From Chaetoderma sp. LZ-2023a (Eukaryota; Mollusca; Caudofoveata; Chaetodermatida; Chaetodermatidae): a DNA stretch of 64,000 nt. The notes under the pieces were generated by a model. That model did no database searches. It had not been told where the DNA came from and saw nothing but the letters and a program-made list of their open reading frames with translations. A program made the position numbers and the translations under genes. Where the stretch lies: the NCBI GenBank assembly GCA_034401795.1, contig CM067369.1, positions 140,876,496-140,940,495 on the forward strand, read 5' to 3'. How positions within the stretch are numbered: the first letter of the stretch is position 1; each line of letters begins with the position of its first letter. Shown here piece after piece: positions 1-13,400 of this stretch.

Positions 1-3000
1 ATGGCAGGCCGGACGGAGAGACGGAAGGTCGGAGGGAGAGATGGAAGGCCGGAGAGAGAGATGGAAGGCCGGAGGGAGAGACGGAAGACCGGAGCGAGAG
101 ATGGCAGGCCGGAGGGAGAGATGGAAGGCCGGAGGGAGAGATGGAAGGCCGGAGGGAAAGATGGAAGGCCGGAGGGAAAGATGCCTTCCTTCCATCTTTC
201 CCTCCGGCCTTCCATCTTTCCCTATGTCCTTCCATCTTTCCCTCCGGCCTTCCATCTTTCCCTCCGGCCTACCATCTTTCCCTCCGGCCTTCCATCTTTC
301 CCTCCGGCCTTACATCTTTCCCTCCAGCCTTTCATCTTTCCCTCCAGCCTTCCATCTTTCCCTCCAGCCTTACATCTTTCCCTCCAGCCTTCCATCTTTC
401 CCTCCGGCTGGAAAGATGGAAGGCCGGAGGGAGAGACGGAAGGCCGGAGGGAGAGAGGGAAAGCCGGAGGGAGAGACGGAAGGCCGGAGGGAGAGACGGA
501 AGGCTGGAGGGAGAGACGGAAGGCCGGAGGGAGAGACGGAAGGCCGGATGGAGAGACGGAAGGCCGGAGGGAGAGCCGGAAGGCGGGAGGGAGAGACGGA
601 AGGCCGGAGGGAGAGACGGAAGGCCAGAGGGAGAGACGGAAGGACGGAGGGAGAGATGGCAGGCCGGAGGGAGAGATGGCAGGCCGGAGGGAGAGATGGA
701 AAGCCGGAGAGAGAGATGGAAGTCCGGAGGGAGAGATGGAAGGCTGGAGAGAGAGATGGAAGGCCGGAGGGAGAGATGGAATGCCGGAGGGAAAGATGCC
801 TTCCTTCCATCTTACCCTCCGGCCTTCCATCTTTCCCTCGGGCCTTCCATCTTTCCCTCCGGCCTTCCATCTTTCCCTCCGGCCCTCCATCTTTCCCTCT
901 GGCCTTCCATCTTTCCCTCCGGCTGGAAAGATGTAAGGCCGGAGGGAAAGATGGAAGGCCGGAGGGAAAGATGGAAGGCCGGAGGGAGAGACGGAAGGAC
1001 GGAGGGAGAGAGGGAAGGCCGGAGGGAGAGAGGGAAGGCCGGAGGGAGAGAGGGACGGCTGGAGGGAGAGACGGAAGGCCGGAGGGAGAGACGGAAGGCC
1101 GGAGGGAGAGACGGAAGGCCGGAGGGAGAGACGGAAGACCGGAGGGAGAGATGGAAGGCCGGAGGGAGAGCTGGAAGGCCGGAGGGAGAGATGGCAGGCC
1201 GGAGGGAGAGATGGCAGGCCGGAGGGAGAGATGGAAGGCCGGAGGGAGAGATGGAAGGCCGGAGGGAAAGATGCCTTCCTTCCATCTTTCCCTCCGGCCT
1301 TCCATCTTTCCCTCTGGAGGGAAAGACGGAAGGCTGGAGGGAAAGACGGAAGGCTGGCGGGAAAGATGGAAGGCTGAGGGAGAGACGGAAGGCCGGAGGG
1401 AGAGACGGAAGGCCGGAGGGAGAGACGGAAGGCCGGAGGGAGAGACGGAAGGCCGACGGGAGAGACAGAAGGCCGGAGGGAGAGACGGAAGGCCGGAGGG
1501 AGAGATGGAAAGCCGGAGGGAGAGATGGAAGTCCGGAGGGAGAGATGGAAGGCTGGAGAGAGAGATGGAAGGCCGGAGGGAGAGATGGAAGGCCGGAAGG
1601 AAAGATGCCTTCCTTCCATCTTACCCTCCGGCCTTCCATCTTTCCCTATGGCCTTCCATCTTTCCCTCCGGCCTACCATCTTTCCCTCCGGCCTTCCATC
1701 TTTCCCTCCGGCCTTCCATCTTTCCCTCCGGCCTTACATCTTTCCCTCCAGCCTTACATCTTTCCCTCCAGCTTTCTATCTTTCCCTCCATCCTTACATC
1801 TTTCCCTCCAGCCTTCCATCTTTCCCTCCGGCTGGAAAGATGGAAGGCCAGAGGGAGAGACGGAAGGCCGGAGGGAGAGACGGAAGGCCGGAGGGAGAGA
1901 TGGAAGGCCGGAGGGAGAGACAGAAGGCCGGAGGGAGAGATGGATGGCCGGAGGGAGAGACGGAAGGCCGGACGGAGAGACGGAAGGCCGGAGGGAGAGA
2001 CGGAAGGAAGGAGGGAGAGACGGAAGGATGGAGGGAGACACGGCAGGCCGGAGGGAGAGAGGGAAGGCCGGAGGGAGAGAGGGAAGGCTGGAGGGAGAGA
2101 CGGAAGGCCGGAGGGAGAGACGGAAGGCCGGAGGGAGAGACGGAAGGCCAGAGGGAGAGACGGAAGACCGGAGGGAGAGACGGAAGGCTGGAGGGAGAGA
2201 CGGAAGGCCGGAGGGAGAGACGGAAGGACGGAGGGAGAGAGGGAAGGCCGGAGGGAGAGAGGGAAGGCCGGAGGGAGAGACGGAAGGCCGGAGGGAGAGA
2301 CGGAAGGCCGAAGGGAGAGACGGAAGGCAAGAGGGAGAGACGGAAGGCCGGAGGGAGAGACGGAAGGCCGGAGGGAGAGACGGAAGGCCGGAGGGAGAGA
2401 CGGAAGATCGGAGGGAGAGATGGAAGGCTGGAGGGAGAGATGGAAGGCCGGAGGGAGAGATGGCAGGCCGGAGGGAGAGATGGAAGGCCGGAGGGAGAGA
2501 TGGAAGGCCGGAGGGAAAGATGGAAGGCCGGAGTGAAAGATGCCTTCCTTCCATCTTTCCCTCCGACCTTCCATCTTTCCCTCTGGAGGGAAAGACGGAA
2601 GGCCGGAGGGAAAGACGGAAGGCCGGAGGGAAAGACGGAATGCCGGAGGGAGAGATGGAAGTCCGGAGGGAAAGACGGAAGGCCGGAGGGAGAGACGGAA
2701 GGCCGGAGGGAGAGACGGAAGGCCGGAGGGAGAGACGGAAGGCCGGAGGGAGAGATGGAAGGCCGGAGGGAGAGATGGAAGGCCGGAGGGAAAGATGGAA
2801 GGCCGGAGGGAATGATGCCTTCCTTCCATCTTCCACTCCGGCCTTCCATCTTTCCATATGGCCTTCCATCTTTCCCTCCGGCCTACCATCTTTCCCTCCG
2901 GCCTTCCATCTTTCCCTCCGGCCTTCCATCTTTCCCTCCGGCCTTACATCTTTCCCTCCAGCCTTACATCTTTCCCTCCAGCCTTACATCTTTCCCTCCA

Positions 3001-6000
3001 GCCTTACATCTTTCCCTCCAGCCTTCCATTTTTCCCTCCAGACTTCCATAGTTCCCTCCAGCCTTCCATCTTTCCCTCTGGCTGGAAAGATGTAAGGCCG
3101 GAGGGAGAGACGGAAGGCCGGAGGGAGAGACGGAAGGCCGGAGCGAGAGATGGAAGGCCGGAGGGAGAGATGGCAGGCCGGAGGGAGAGATGGAAGGCTG
3201 GAGGGAGAGATGGAAGGCCGGAGGGAAAGATGGAAGGCCGGAGGGAAAGATGCCTTCCTTCCATCTTTCCCTCCGGCCTTCCATCTTTCCCTATGGCCTT
3301 CCATCTTTCCCTCCGGCCTTCCATCTTTCCCTCCGGCCTACCATCTTTCCCTCCGGCCATCCATCTTTCCCTCCGGCCTTCCATCTTTCCCTCCGGCCTT
3401 ACATCTTTCCCTCCAGCATTACATCTTTCCCTCCAGCCTTACATCTATCCCTCCAGGCTTACATCTTTCCCTCCAGCCTTCCATCTTTCCCTCCGGCTGG
3501 AAAGATAGAAGGCCGGAGGGAGAGACGGAAGGCCGGAGGGAGAGACGGAAGGAAGGAGGGAGAGACGGAAGGCCGGAGGGAGAGACGGGAGAGATGGAAG
3601 GCCGGAGGGAGAGCTGGAAGGCCGGAGGGAGAGAGGGAAGGCCGGATGGAGAGAGGGAAGGCTGGAGGGAGAGACGGAAGGCCGGAGGGAGAGACGGAAG
3701 GCCGGAGGGAGAGACGGAAGGCCGGAGGGAGAGACGGAAGACCGGAGGGAGAGATGGAAGGCCGGAGGGAGAGCTGGAAGGCCGGAGGGAGAGATGGCAG
3801 GCCGGAGGGAGAGATGGAAGGCCGGAGGGAAAGATGGAAGGCCGGAGGGAGAGACGGAAGGACGGAGGGAGAGAGGGAAGGCCGGAGGGAGAGAGGGAAG
3901 GCCGGACGGAGAGAGGGAAGGCTGGAGGGAGAGACGGAAGGCCGGAGGGAGAGACGGAAGGCCGGAGGGAGAGACGGAAGGCTGGAGGGAGAGACGGAAG
4001 ACCGGAGGGAGAGATGGAAGGCCGGAGGGAGAGCTGGAAGGCCGGAGGGAGAGATGGCAGGCCGGAGGGAGAGATGGAAGGCCGGAGGGAAAGATGGAAG
4101 GCCGGAGGGAGAGACGGAAGGACGGAGGGAGAGAGGAAAGACCGGAGGGAGAGAGGGAAGGCCGGAGGGAGAGAGGGAAGGCTGGAGGGAGAGACGGAAG
4201 GCCGGAGGGAGAGACGGAAGGGCGGAGGGAGAGACGGAAGGCCGGAAGGAGAGACGGAAGACCGGAGGGAGAGATGGAAGGCCGGAGGGAGAGCTGGAAG
4301 GCCGGAGGGAGAGATGGCAGGCCGGAGGGAGAGACGGAAGACCGGAGGGAGAGATGGAAAGCCGGAGGGAGAGCTGGAAGGCCGGAGGGAGAGATGGCAG
4401 GCCGGAGGGAGAGATGGAAGGCCGGAGGGAAAGATGGAAGGCCGGAGGGAGAGACGGAAGGACGGAGGGAGAGAGGGAAGGCCGGAGGGAGAGAGGGAAG
4501 GCCGGAGGGAGAGACGGAAGGCCGGAGGGAGAGACGGAAGGCAAGAGGGAGAGACGGAAGGCCGGAGGTAGAGACGGAAGGCCGGAGGGAGAGACGGAAG
4601 GCCGGAGGGAGAGACGGAAGATCGGAGGGAGAGATGGAAGGCTGGAGGGAGAGATGGAAGGCCGGAGGGAGAGATGGCAGGCCGGAGGGAGAGATGGAAG
4701 GCCGGAGGGAGAGATGGAAGGCCGGAGGGAAAGATGGAAGGCCGGAGGGAAAGAGGCCTTCCGTCCATCTTTCCCTCCGACGTTCCATCTTTCCCTCTGG
4801 AGGGAAAGACGGAAGGCCGGAGGGAAAGACGGAAGGCCGGAGGGAAAGGCGGAATGCCGGAGGGAGAGACGGAAGTCCGGAGGGAAAGACGGAAGGCCGG
4901 AGGGAGAGACGGAAGGCCGGAGGGAGAGACGGAAGGCCGGAGGGAGAGACGGAAGGCCGGAGGGAGAGATGGAAGGCCGGAGGGAGAGATGGAAGGCCGG
5001 AGGGAAAGATGGAAGGCCGGAGGGAATGATGCCTTCCTTCCATCTTTCCCTCCGACCTTCCATCTTTCCCTCTGGAGGGAAAGACGGAAGGCCGGAGGGA
5101 AAGACGGAAGGCCGGAGGGAAAGACGGAATGCCGGAGGGAGAGATGGAAGTCCGGAGGGAAAGACGGAAGGCCGGAGGGAGAGACGGAAGGCCGGAGGGA
5201 GAGACGGAAGGCCGGAGGGAGAGACGGAAGGCCGGAGGGAGAGATGGAAGGCCGGAGGGAGAGATGGAAGGCCGGAGGGAAAGATGGAAGGCCGGAGGCA
5301 ATGATGCCTTCCTTCCATCTTCCACTCCGGCCTTCCATCTTTCCCTATGGCCTTCCATCTTTCCCTCCGGCCTACCATCTTTCCCTCCGGCCTTCCATCT
5401 TTCCCTCCGGCCTTCCATCTTTCCCTCCGGCCTTACATCTTTCCCTCCAGCCTTACATCTTTCCCTCCAGCCTTACATCTTTCCCTCCAGCCTTACATCT
5501 TTCCCTCCAGCCTTCCATCTTTCCCTCCAGACTTCCATAGTTCCCTCCAGCCTTCCATCTTTCCCTCTGGCTGGAAAGATGTAAGGCCGGAGGGAGAGAC
5601 GGAAGGCCGGAGGGAGAGACGGAAGGCCGGAGCGAGAGATGGACGGCCGGAGGGAGAGATGGCAGGCCGGAGGGAGAGATGGAAGGCTGGAGGGAGAGAT
5701 GGAAGGCCGGAGGGAAAGATGGAAGGCCGGAGGGAAAGATGCCTTCCTTCCATCTTTCCCTCCGGCCTTCCATCTTTCCCTATGGCCTTCCATCTTTCCC
5801 TCCGGCCTTCCATCTTTCCCTCCGGCCTACCATCTTTCCCTCCGGCCATCCATCTTTCCCTCCGGCCTTCCATCTTTCCCTCCGGCCTTACATCTTTCCC
5901 TCCAGCATTACATCTTTCCCTCCAGCCTTACATCTATCCCTCCAGGCTTACATCTTTCCCTCCAGCCTTCCATCTTTCCCTCCGGCTGGAAAGATAGAAG

Positions 6001-8685
6001 GCCGGAGGGAGAGACGGAAGGCCGGAGGGAGAGACGGAAGGAAGGAGGGAGAGACGGAAGGCCGGAGGGAGAGACGGGAGAGATGGAAGGCCGGAGGGAG
6101 AGCTGGAAGGCCGGAGGGAGAGAGGGAAGGCCGGATGGAGAGAGGGAAGGCTGGAGGGAGAGACGGAAGGCCGGAGGGAGAGACGGAAGGCCGGAGGGAG
6201 AGACGGAAGGCCGGAGGGAGAGACGGAAGACCGGAGGGAGAGATGGAAGGCCGGAGGGAGAGCTGGAAGGCCGGAGGGAGAGATGGCAGGCCGGAGGGAG
6301 AGATGGAAGGCCGGAGGGAAAGATGGAAGGCCGGAGGGAGAGACGGAAGGACGGAGGGAGAGAGGGAAGGCCGGAGGGAGAGAGGGAAGGCCGGACGGAG
6401 AGAGGGAAGGCTGGAGGGAGAGACGGAAGGCCGGAGGGAGAGACGGAAGGCCGGAGGGAGAGACGGAAGGCTGGAGGGAGAGACGGAAGACCGGAGGGAG
6501 AGATGGAAGGCCGGAGGGAGAGCTGGAAGGCCGGAGGGAGAGATGGCAGGCCGGAGGGAGAGATGGAAGGCCGGAGGGAAAGATGGAAGGCCGGAGGGAG
6601 AGACGGAAGGACGGAGGGAGAGAGGAAAGGCCGGAGGGAGAGAGGGAAGGCCGGAGGGAGAGAGGGAAGGCTGGAGGGAGAGACGGAAGGCCGGAGGGAG
6701 AGACGGAAGGGCGGAGGGAGAGACGGAAGGCCGGAAGGAGAGACGGAAGACCGGAGGGAGAGATGGAAGGCCGGAGGGAGAGCTGGAAGGCCGGAGGGAG
6801 AGATGGCAGGCCGGAGGGAGAGACGGAAGACCGGAGGGAGAGATGGAAAGCCGGAGGGAGAGCTGGAAGGCCGGAGGGAGAGATGGCAGGCCGGAGGGAG
6901 AGATGGAAGGCCGGAGGGAAAGATGGAAGGCCGGAGGGAGAGACGGAAGGACGGAGGGAGAGAGGGAAGGCCGGAGGGAGAGAGGGAAGGCCGGAGGGAG
7001 AGACGGAAGGCCGGAGGGAGAGACGGAAGGCCGGAGGGAGAGACGGAAGGCCGGAGGGAGAGACGGAAGGCAAGAGGGAGAGACGGAAGGCCGGAGGTAG
7101 AGACGGAAGGCCGGAGGGAGAGACGGAAGGCCGGAGGGAGAGACGGAAGATCGGAGGGAGAGATGGAAGACTGGAGGGAGAGATGGAAGGCCGGAGGGAG
7201 AGATGGAAGGCCGGAGGGAGAGATGGCAGGCCGGAGGGAGAGATGGAAGGCCGGAGGGAAAGATGGAAGGCCGGAGGGAAAGATGCCTTCCTTCCATCTT
7301 TCCCTCCGACGTTCCATCTTTCCCTCTGGAGGGAAAGACGGAAGGCCGGAGGGAAAGACGGAAGGCCGGAGGGAAAGGCGGAATGCCGGAGGGAGAGACG
7401 GAAGTCCGGAGGGAAAGACGGAAGGCCGGAGGGAGAGACGGAAGGCCGGAGGGAGAGACGGAAGGCCGGAGGGAGAGACGGAAGGCCGGAGGGAGAGATG
7501 GAAGGCCGGAGGGAGAGATGGAAGGCCGGAGGGAAAGATGGAAGGCCGGAGGGAATGATGCCTTCCTTCCATCTTCCACTCCGGCCTTCCATCTTTCCCT
7601 ATGGCCTTCCATCTTTCCCTCCGGCCTACCATCTTTCCCTCCGGCCTTCCATCTTTCCCTCCGGCCTTCCATCTTTCCCTCCGGCCTTACATCTTTCCCT
7701 CCAGCCTTACATCTTTCCCTCCAGCCTTACATCTTTCCCTCCAGCCTTACATCTTTCCCTCCAGCCTTACATCTTTCCCTCCAGCCTTACATCTTTCCCT
7801 CCAGCCTTCCATCTTTCCCTCCAGCCTTCCATCTTTCCCTCCAGCCTTCCATAGTTCCCTCCAGCCTTCCATCTTTCCCTCTGGCTGGAAAGATGGAAGG
7901 CCGGAGGGAGAGACGGAAGGCCGGAGGGAGAGACGGAAGGCCGGAGCGAGAGATGGAAGGCCGGAGGGAGAGATGGCAGGCCGGAGGGAGAGATGGAAGG
8001 CTGGAGGGAGAGATGGAAGGCCGGAGGGAAAGATGGAAGGCCGGAGGGAAAGATGCCTTCCTTCCATCTTTCCCTCCGGCCTTCCATCTTTCCCTATGGC
8101 CTTCCATCTTTCCCTCCGGCCTTACATCTTTCCCTCCAGCATTACATCTTTCCCTCCAGCCTTACATCTATCCCTCCAGCCTTACATCTTTCCCTCCAGC
8201 CTTCCATCTTTCCCTCCGGCTGGAAAGATAGAAGGCCGGAGGGAGAGACGGAAGGCCGGAGGGAGAGACGGAAGGAAGGAGGGAGAGACGGAAGGCCGGA
8301 GGGAGAGACGGAAGACCGGAGGGAGAGATGGAAGGCCGGAGGGAGAGCTGGAAGGCCGGAGGGAGAGAGGGAAGGCCGGAGGGAGAGAGGGAAGGCTGGA
8401 GGGAGAGACGGAAGGCCGGAGGGAGAGACGGACGGCTGGAGGGAGAGATGGAAGCCGGGAGGGAGAGATGGAAGGCCGGAGGGAGAGATGGAAGGCCGGA
8501 GGGAGAGATGGCAGGCAGGAGGGAGAGATGGAAGGCCGGAGGGAGAGATGGAAGGCCGGAGGGAAAGATGGAAGGCCGGAGGGAAAGATGCCTTCCTTCC
8601 ATCTTTCCCTCCGGCCTTCCATCTTTCCCTCTGGAGGGAAAGACGGAAGGCCGGAGGGAAAGACAGAAGGCCGGAGGGAAAGACG
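1..8685. repeat. 20-bp satellite array, left part (inverted polarity)
   Basis: Continuous 20-bp monomers, purine-strand consensus GGAAGGCCGGAGGGAAAGAT, with variants at few fixed positions (GAGAGAC for AAAGAT, GGCTGG or GGCCAG for GGCCGG, GGCAGG). Orientation alternates: long purine-rich blocks (for example about 409-797, 1834-2540, 3499-4755, 5988-7284) are separated by pyrimidine-rich blocks (about 183-408, 1606-1833, 2816-3085, 5305-5572, 7559-7884). R-to-Y switches read GATGCCTTCCTTCC near 181, 796, 1270, 1605, 2540, 2815, 3250, 5029, 5304, 5740, 7284, 7558, 8052 and 8589. Y-to-R switches read CCGGCTGGAAAG or CCCTCTGGAGGG. Purine blocks are mostly GAGAGAC/GAGAGAT type and pyrimidine blocks mostly CTTTCC type, the mirror of the part after the first gap. 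The array continues off the left edge. Long open frames here are periodic (20-residue period) on both strands and are not taken as genes. Confidence 0.97.
2540..7557. repeat. Higher-order tandem duplication, about 2.49-2.53 kb period
   Basis: Variant monomers and block boundaries at 2540-5028 recur at 5029-7557. The offset is 2,489 bp at the start (short Y block at 2541/5030, hairpin-like block 2816-3085/5305-5572, rare GACGGGAGAGATGG junction near 3585/6075). It is 2,529 bp after about 4,550, so copy 2 has gained 40 bp, exactly two monomers. A third partial copy begins at 7558 with some blocks deleted. Copies look near-identical by eye, with scattered substitutions. Confidence 0.85.
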
Positions 8686-9185
8686 NNNNNNNNNNNNNNN
8701 NNNNNNNNNNNNNNNNNNNNNNNNNNNNNNNNNNNNNNNNNNNNNNNNNNNNNNNNNNNNNNNNNNNNNNNNNNNNNNNNNNNNNNNNNNNNNNNNNNNN
8801 NNNNNNNNNNNNNNNNNNNNNNNNNNNNNNNNNNNNNNNNNNNNNNNNNNNNNNNNNNNNNNNNNNNNNNNNNNNNNNNNNNNNNNNNNNNNNNNNNNNN
8901 NNNNNNNNNNNNNNNNNNNNNNNNNNNNNNNNNNNNNNNNNNNNNNNNNNNNNNNNNNNNNNNNNNNNNNNNNNNNNNNNNNNNNNNNNNNNNNNNNNNN
9001 NNNNNNNNNNNNNNNNNNNNNNNNNNNNNNNNNNNNNNNNNNNNNNNNNNNNNNNNNNNNNNNNNNNNNNNNNNNNNNNNNNNNNNNNNNNNNNNNNNNN
9101 NNNNNNNNNNNNNNNNNNNNNNNNNNNNNNNNNNNNNNNNNNNNNNNNNNNNNNNNNNNNNNNNNNNNNNNNNNNNNNNNNNNNN
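8686..9185. other. Assembly gap (500 N)
   Basis: Exactly 500 N inside the satellite; a round number indicates a placeholder, not a measured length. The compound-array polarity reverses across this gap. Confidence 0.99.
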
Positions 9186-10441
9186 GAAGGCCGGAGGGAA
9201 AGACGGAAGGCCGGAGGGAAAGACGGAAGGCCGGAGGGAGAGACGGAAGGCCGGAGGGAGAGACGGAAGGCCGGAGGGAAAGACGGAAGGCCGGAGGGAA
9301 AGATGGAAGGCCGGAGGGAAAGATGGAATGATGGAGGGAAAGATGGAAGGAAGGCATCTTTCCCTCCGGCCTTCCGTATTTCCCTCCGGCCTTCCTCTCT
9401 CCCTCCGGCCTTCCGTCTCTCCCTCCGGCCTTCCGTCTCTCCCTCCGGCCTTCCGTCTCTCCCTCCAGCCTTCCGTCTCTCCCTCCGGCCTTCTGTCTCT
9501 CCCTCTGGCCTTCCGGCTCTCCCTCCGGCCTTCTGTCTCTCCCTCCGGCCTTCCGTCTCTCCCTCCGGCCTTCCGTCTCCCCCCTCCGGCCTTCCGTCTC
9601 CCCCTCCGGCCTTCCGTCTCCCCCTCCGGCCTTCCATCTCTCTTTCCGGCCTTCCGTCTCTCCCTCCGGCCTTCCGTCTCTCCCTCCGGCCTTCCGTCTT
9701 TCCCTCCGGACTTCCGTCTCTCCCTCCGGCATTCCGTCTTTCCCTCCGGCCTTCCGTCTTTCCCTCCGGCCTTCCGTCTTTCCCTCCAGAGGGAAAGATG
9801 GAAGGTCGGAGGGAAAGATGGAAGGAAGGCATCTTTCCCTCCGGCCTTCCATCTTTCCCTCCGGCCTTCCATCTCTCCCTCCGGCCTTCCATCTCTCCCT
9901 CCGGCCTGCCATCTCTCCCTCCGGCATTCCATCTCTCCCTCCAGCCTTCCATCTCTCCCTCCGATCTTCCGCCTCTCCCTCCGGCCTTCGTCTCTCCCTC
10001 CGGCCTTCCGTCTCTGCCTCCGGCCTTCCGTCTCTCCCTCTTGCCTTCCGTCTCTCCCTCCAGCCTTCCGTCTCTCCCTCCGGCTTTCCGTCTCTCCCTC
10101 CGGCCTTCCCTCTCTCCCTCCGGCCTCCCTCTCTCCCTCCGTCCTTCCGTCTCTCCCTCCGGCCTTCCATCTCTCCCTCCAGCCTTCCATCTCTCCCTCC
10201 GGTCTTCCGTCTCTCCCTCTGGCCTTCCGTCTCTCCCTCCGGCCTTCCGTCTCTCCCTCCGGCCTTCCGTCTCTCCCTCCAGCCTTCCCTCTCTCCCTCC
10301 GGCCTTCCCTCTCTCCCTCCGGCCTGCCGTGTCTCCCTCCATCCTTTCGTCTCTCCCTCCGTCCTTCCGTCTCTCCCTCCGGCCTTCTGTCTCTCCCTCC
10401 GGCCTTCCGTCTCTCCCTCCGGCCATCCGTCTCTCCCTCCG

Positions 10442-13400
10442 GCCTTCTGTCTCTCCCTCCGGCCTTCCGTCTCTCCCTCCGGCCTTCCGTCTCTCCCTCC
10501 GGCCTTCCGTCTCTCCCTCTGGCCTTCCATCTTTCCCTCCGGCCTTCTGTCTTTCCCTCCGGCCTTCCGTCTTTCCCTCCAGAGGGAAAGATGGAAGGCC
10601 GGAGGGAAAGATGGAAGGAAGGCATCTTTCCCTCCGGCCTTCCATCTTTTCCTCCGGCCTTCCATCTCTCCCTTCGGCCTTCCATCTCTCCCTCCTGCCT
10701 GCCATCTCTCCCTCCGGCCTTCCATCTCTCCCTCCGGCCTTCCATCTCTCCCTCCCGGCTTCCATCTCTCCCTCCAGCCGTCCGTCTCTCCCTCCGGCCT
10801 TCCGTCTCTCCCTCCGGCCTTCCGTCTCTCCCTCCGGCCTTCCGTCTCTCCCTCAGCCTTCCATCTTTCCCGCCAACCTTCCGTCTTTCCCTCCAGCCTT
10901 CCGTCTTTCCCTCCAGAGGGAAAGATGGAAGGCCGGAGGGAAAGATGGAAGGAAGGCATCTTTCCCTCCGGCCTTCCATCTCTCCCTCCGGCCTTCCATC
11001 TCTCCCTCCGGCCTGCCATCTCTCCCTCCGGCCTGCCATCTCTCCCTCCGGCCTTCCAGCTCTCCCTCCGGCCTTCCATCTCTCCCTCCGGTCTTCCGAC
11101 TCTCCCTCCGGCCTTCCGTCTCTCCCTCCGGCCTTCCGTCTCTCCCTCCGGCCTTCCCTCTCTCCCTCCGGCCTTCCCTCTCTCCCTCCGTCCTTCCGTC
11201 TCTCCCTCCGGCCTTCCATCTTTCCCTCCGGCCTTCCATCTCTCCCTCCGGCCTGCCATCTCTCCCTCCGGCCTTCCAGCTCTCCCTCCGGCCTTCCATC
11301 TCTCCCTCCGGTCTTCCGTCTCTCCCTCCGGCCTTCCGTCTCTCCCTCCGGCCTTCCGTCTCTCCCTCCGGCCTTCCGTCTCTCCCTCCAGCCTTCCCTC
11401 TCTCCCTCCGGCCTTCCCTCTCTCCCTCCGGCCTTCCCTCTCTCCCTCCGTCCTTCCGTCTCTCCGTCCGGCCTTCCATCTTTCCCTCCGGCCTTCCATC
11501 TCTCCCTCCGGCCTGCCATCTCTCCCTCCGGCCTTCCAGCTCTCCCTCCGGCCTTCCATCTCTCCCTCCGGTCTTCCGTCTCTCCCTCCGGCCTTCCGTC
11601 TCTCCCTCCGGCCTTCCGTCTCTCCCTCCGGCCTTCCGTCTCTCCCTCCAGCCTTCCCTCTCTCCCCCGGCCTTCCCTCTCTCCCTCCGGCCTTCCAGCT
11701 CTCCCTCCGGCCTCCCATCTCTCCCTCCGGTCTTCCGTCTCTCCCTCCGGCCTTCCGTCTCTCCCTCCTTCCTTCCGTCTCTCCCTCCGGCCTTCCGTCT
11801 CTCCCTCCGGCCTTCTATCTTTCCAGCCGGAGGGAAAGATGGAAGGCTGGAGGGAAAGATGTAAGGCTGGAGGGATAGATGTAAGGCTGGAGGGAAAGAT
11901 GTAATGCTGGAGGGAAAGATGTAAGGCCGGAGGGAAAGAGGGAAGGCCGGAGGGAAAGATGGAAGGCCGGAGGGAAAGATGGTAGGCCGGAGGGAAAGAT
12001 GGAAGGCCGGAGGGAAAGCTGGAAGGCCATAGGGAAAGATGGAAGGCCGGAGGGAAAGATGGAAGGAAGGCATCTTTCCCTCTGGCCTTCCATCTTTCCC
12101 TCCGGCCTTCCATCTCTCCCTCCAGCCTTCCATCTCTCCCTCCGGCCTGCCATCTCTCCCTCCGGCCTTCCATCTCTCGCTCCGGCCTTCCGTCTCTCCC
12201 TCCGGCCTTCCGTCTCTCCCTCCGGCCTTCCATCTTTCCAGCCAGAGGGAAAGATGGAAGGCTGGAGGGAACTATGGAAGGCTGGTGGGAAAGATGGAAG
12301 GCTGGAGGGAAAGATGGAAGGCTGGAGGGAAAGATGTAAGGCTGGAGGGAAAGATGTAAGGCTGGAGGGAAAGATGTAAGGCTGGAGGGAAAGATGTAAG
12401 GCTGGAGGGAAAGATGTAAGGCTGGAGTGAAAGATGTAAGGCCGGAGGGAAAGATGGAAGGCCGGAGGGAAAGATGGAAGGCCGGAGGGAAAGATGGTAG
12501 GCCGGAGGGAAAGATGGAAGGCCATAGGGAAAGATGGAAGGCCGGAGTGGAAGATGGAAGGAAGGCATCATTCCCTCCGGCCTTCCATCTTTCCCTCCGG
12601 CCTTCCATCTCTCCCTCCGGCCTTCCATCTCTCCCTCCGGCCTTCCGTCTCTCCCTCCAGCCTTCTGTCTCTCCCTCCGGCCTTCCGTCTCTCCCTCCGG
12701 CCTTCCGTCTTTCCCTCCGGACTTCCGTCTCTCCCTCCGGCATTCTGTCTTTCCCTCCAGCCTTCCGTCTTTCCCTCCAGCCTTCCGTCTTTCCCTCCAG
12801 AGGGAAAGATGGAAAGTCGGAGGGAAAGATGGAAGGAAGGCATCTTTCCCTCCGGCCTTCCATCTTGCCCTCCGGCCTTCCATCTCTCCCTCCGGCCTTC
12901 CATCTCTCCCACCGGCCTGCCATCTCTCCCTCCGGCCTTCCATCTCTCCCTCCAGCCTTCCATCTCTCCCTCCGATCTTCCGTCTCTCCCTCCGGCCTTC
13001 CGTCTCTCCCACCGGCCTTCCGTCTCTCCCTCCGGCCTTCCGTCTCTCCCTCCGGCCTTACCTCTCTCCCTCTGGCCTTCCATCTTTCCAGCCGGAGGGA
13101 AAGATGGAAGGCCGGAGGGAAAGATGGAAGGCCGGAGGGAAAGATGGTAGGCCGGAGGGAAAGATGGAAGGCCATAGGGAAAGATGGAAGGCCGGAGTGG
13201 AAGATGGAAGGAAGGCATCATTCCCTCTGGCCTTCCATCTTTCCCTCCGGCCTTCCGTCTCTCCCTCAGGCCTTCCGTCTCTCCCTCCGGCCTTCCGTCT
13301 CTCCCTCCGGCCTTCCGTCTCTCCCTCTGGCCTTCCATCTTTCCCTCCGGCCTTCTGTCTTTCCCTCCGGCCTTCCGTCTTTCCCTCCAGAGGGAAAGAT

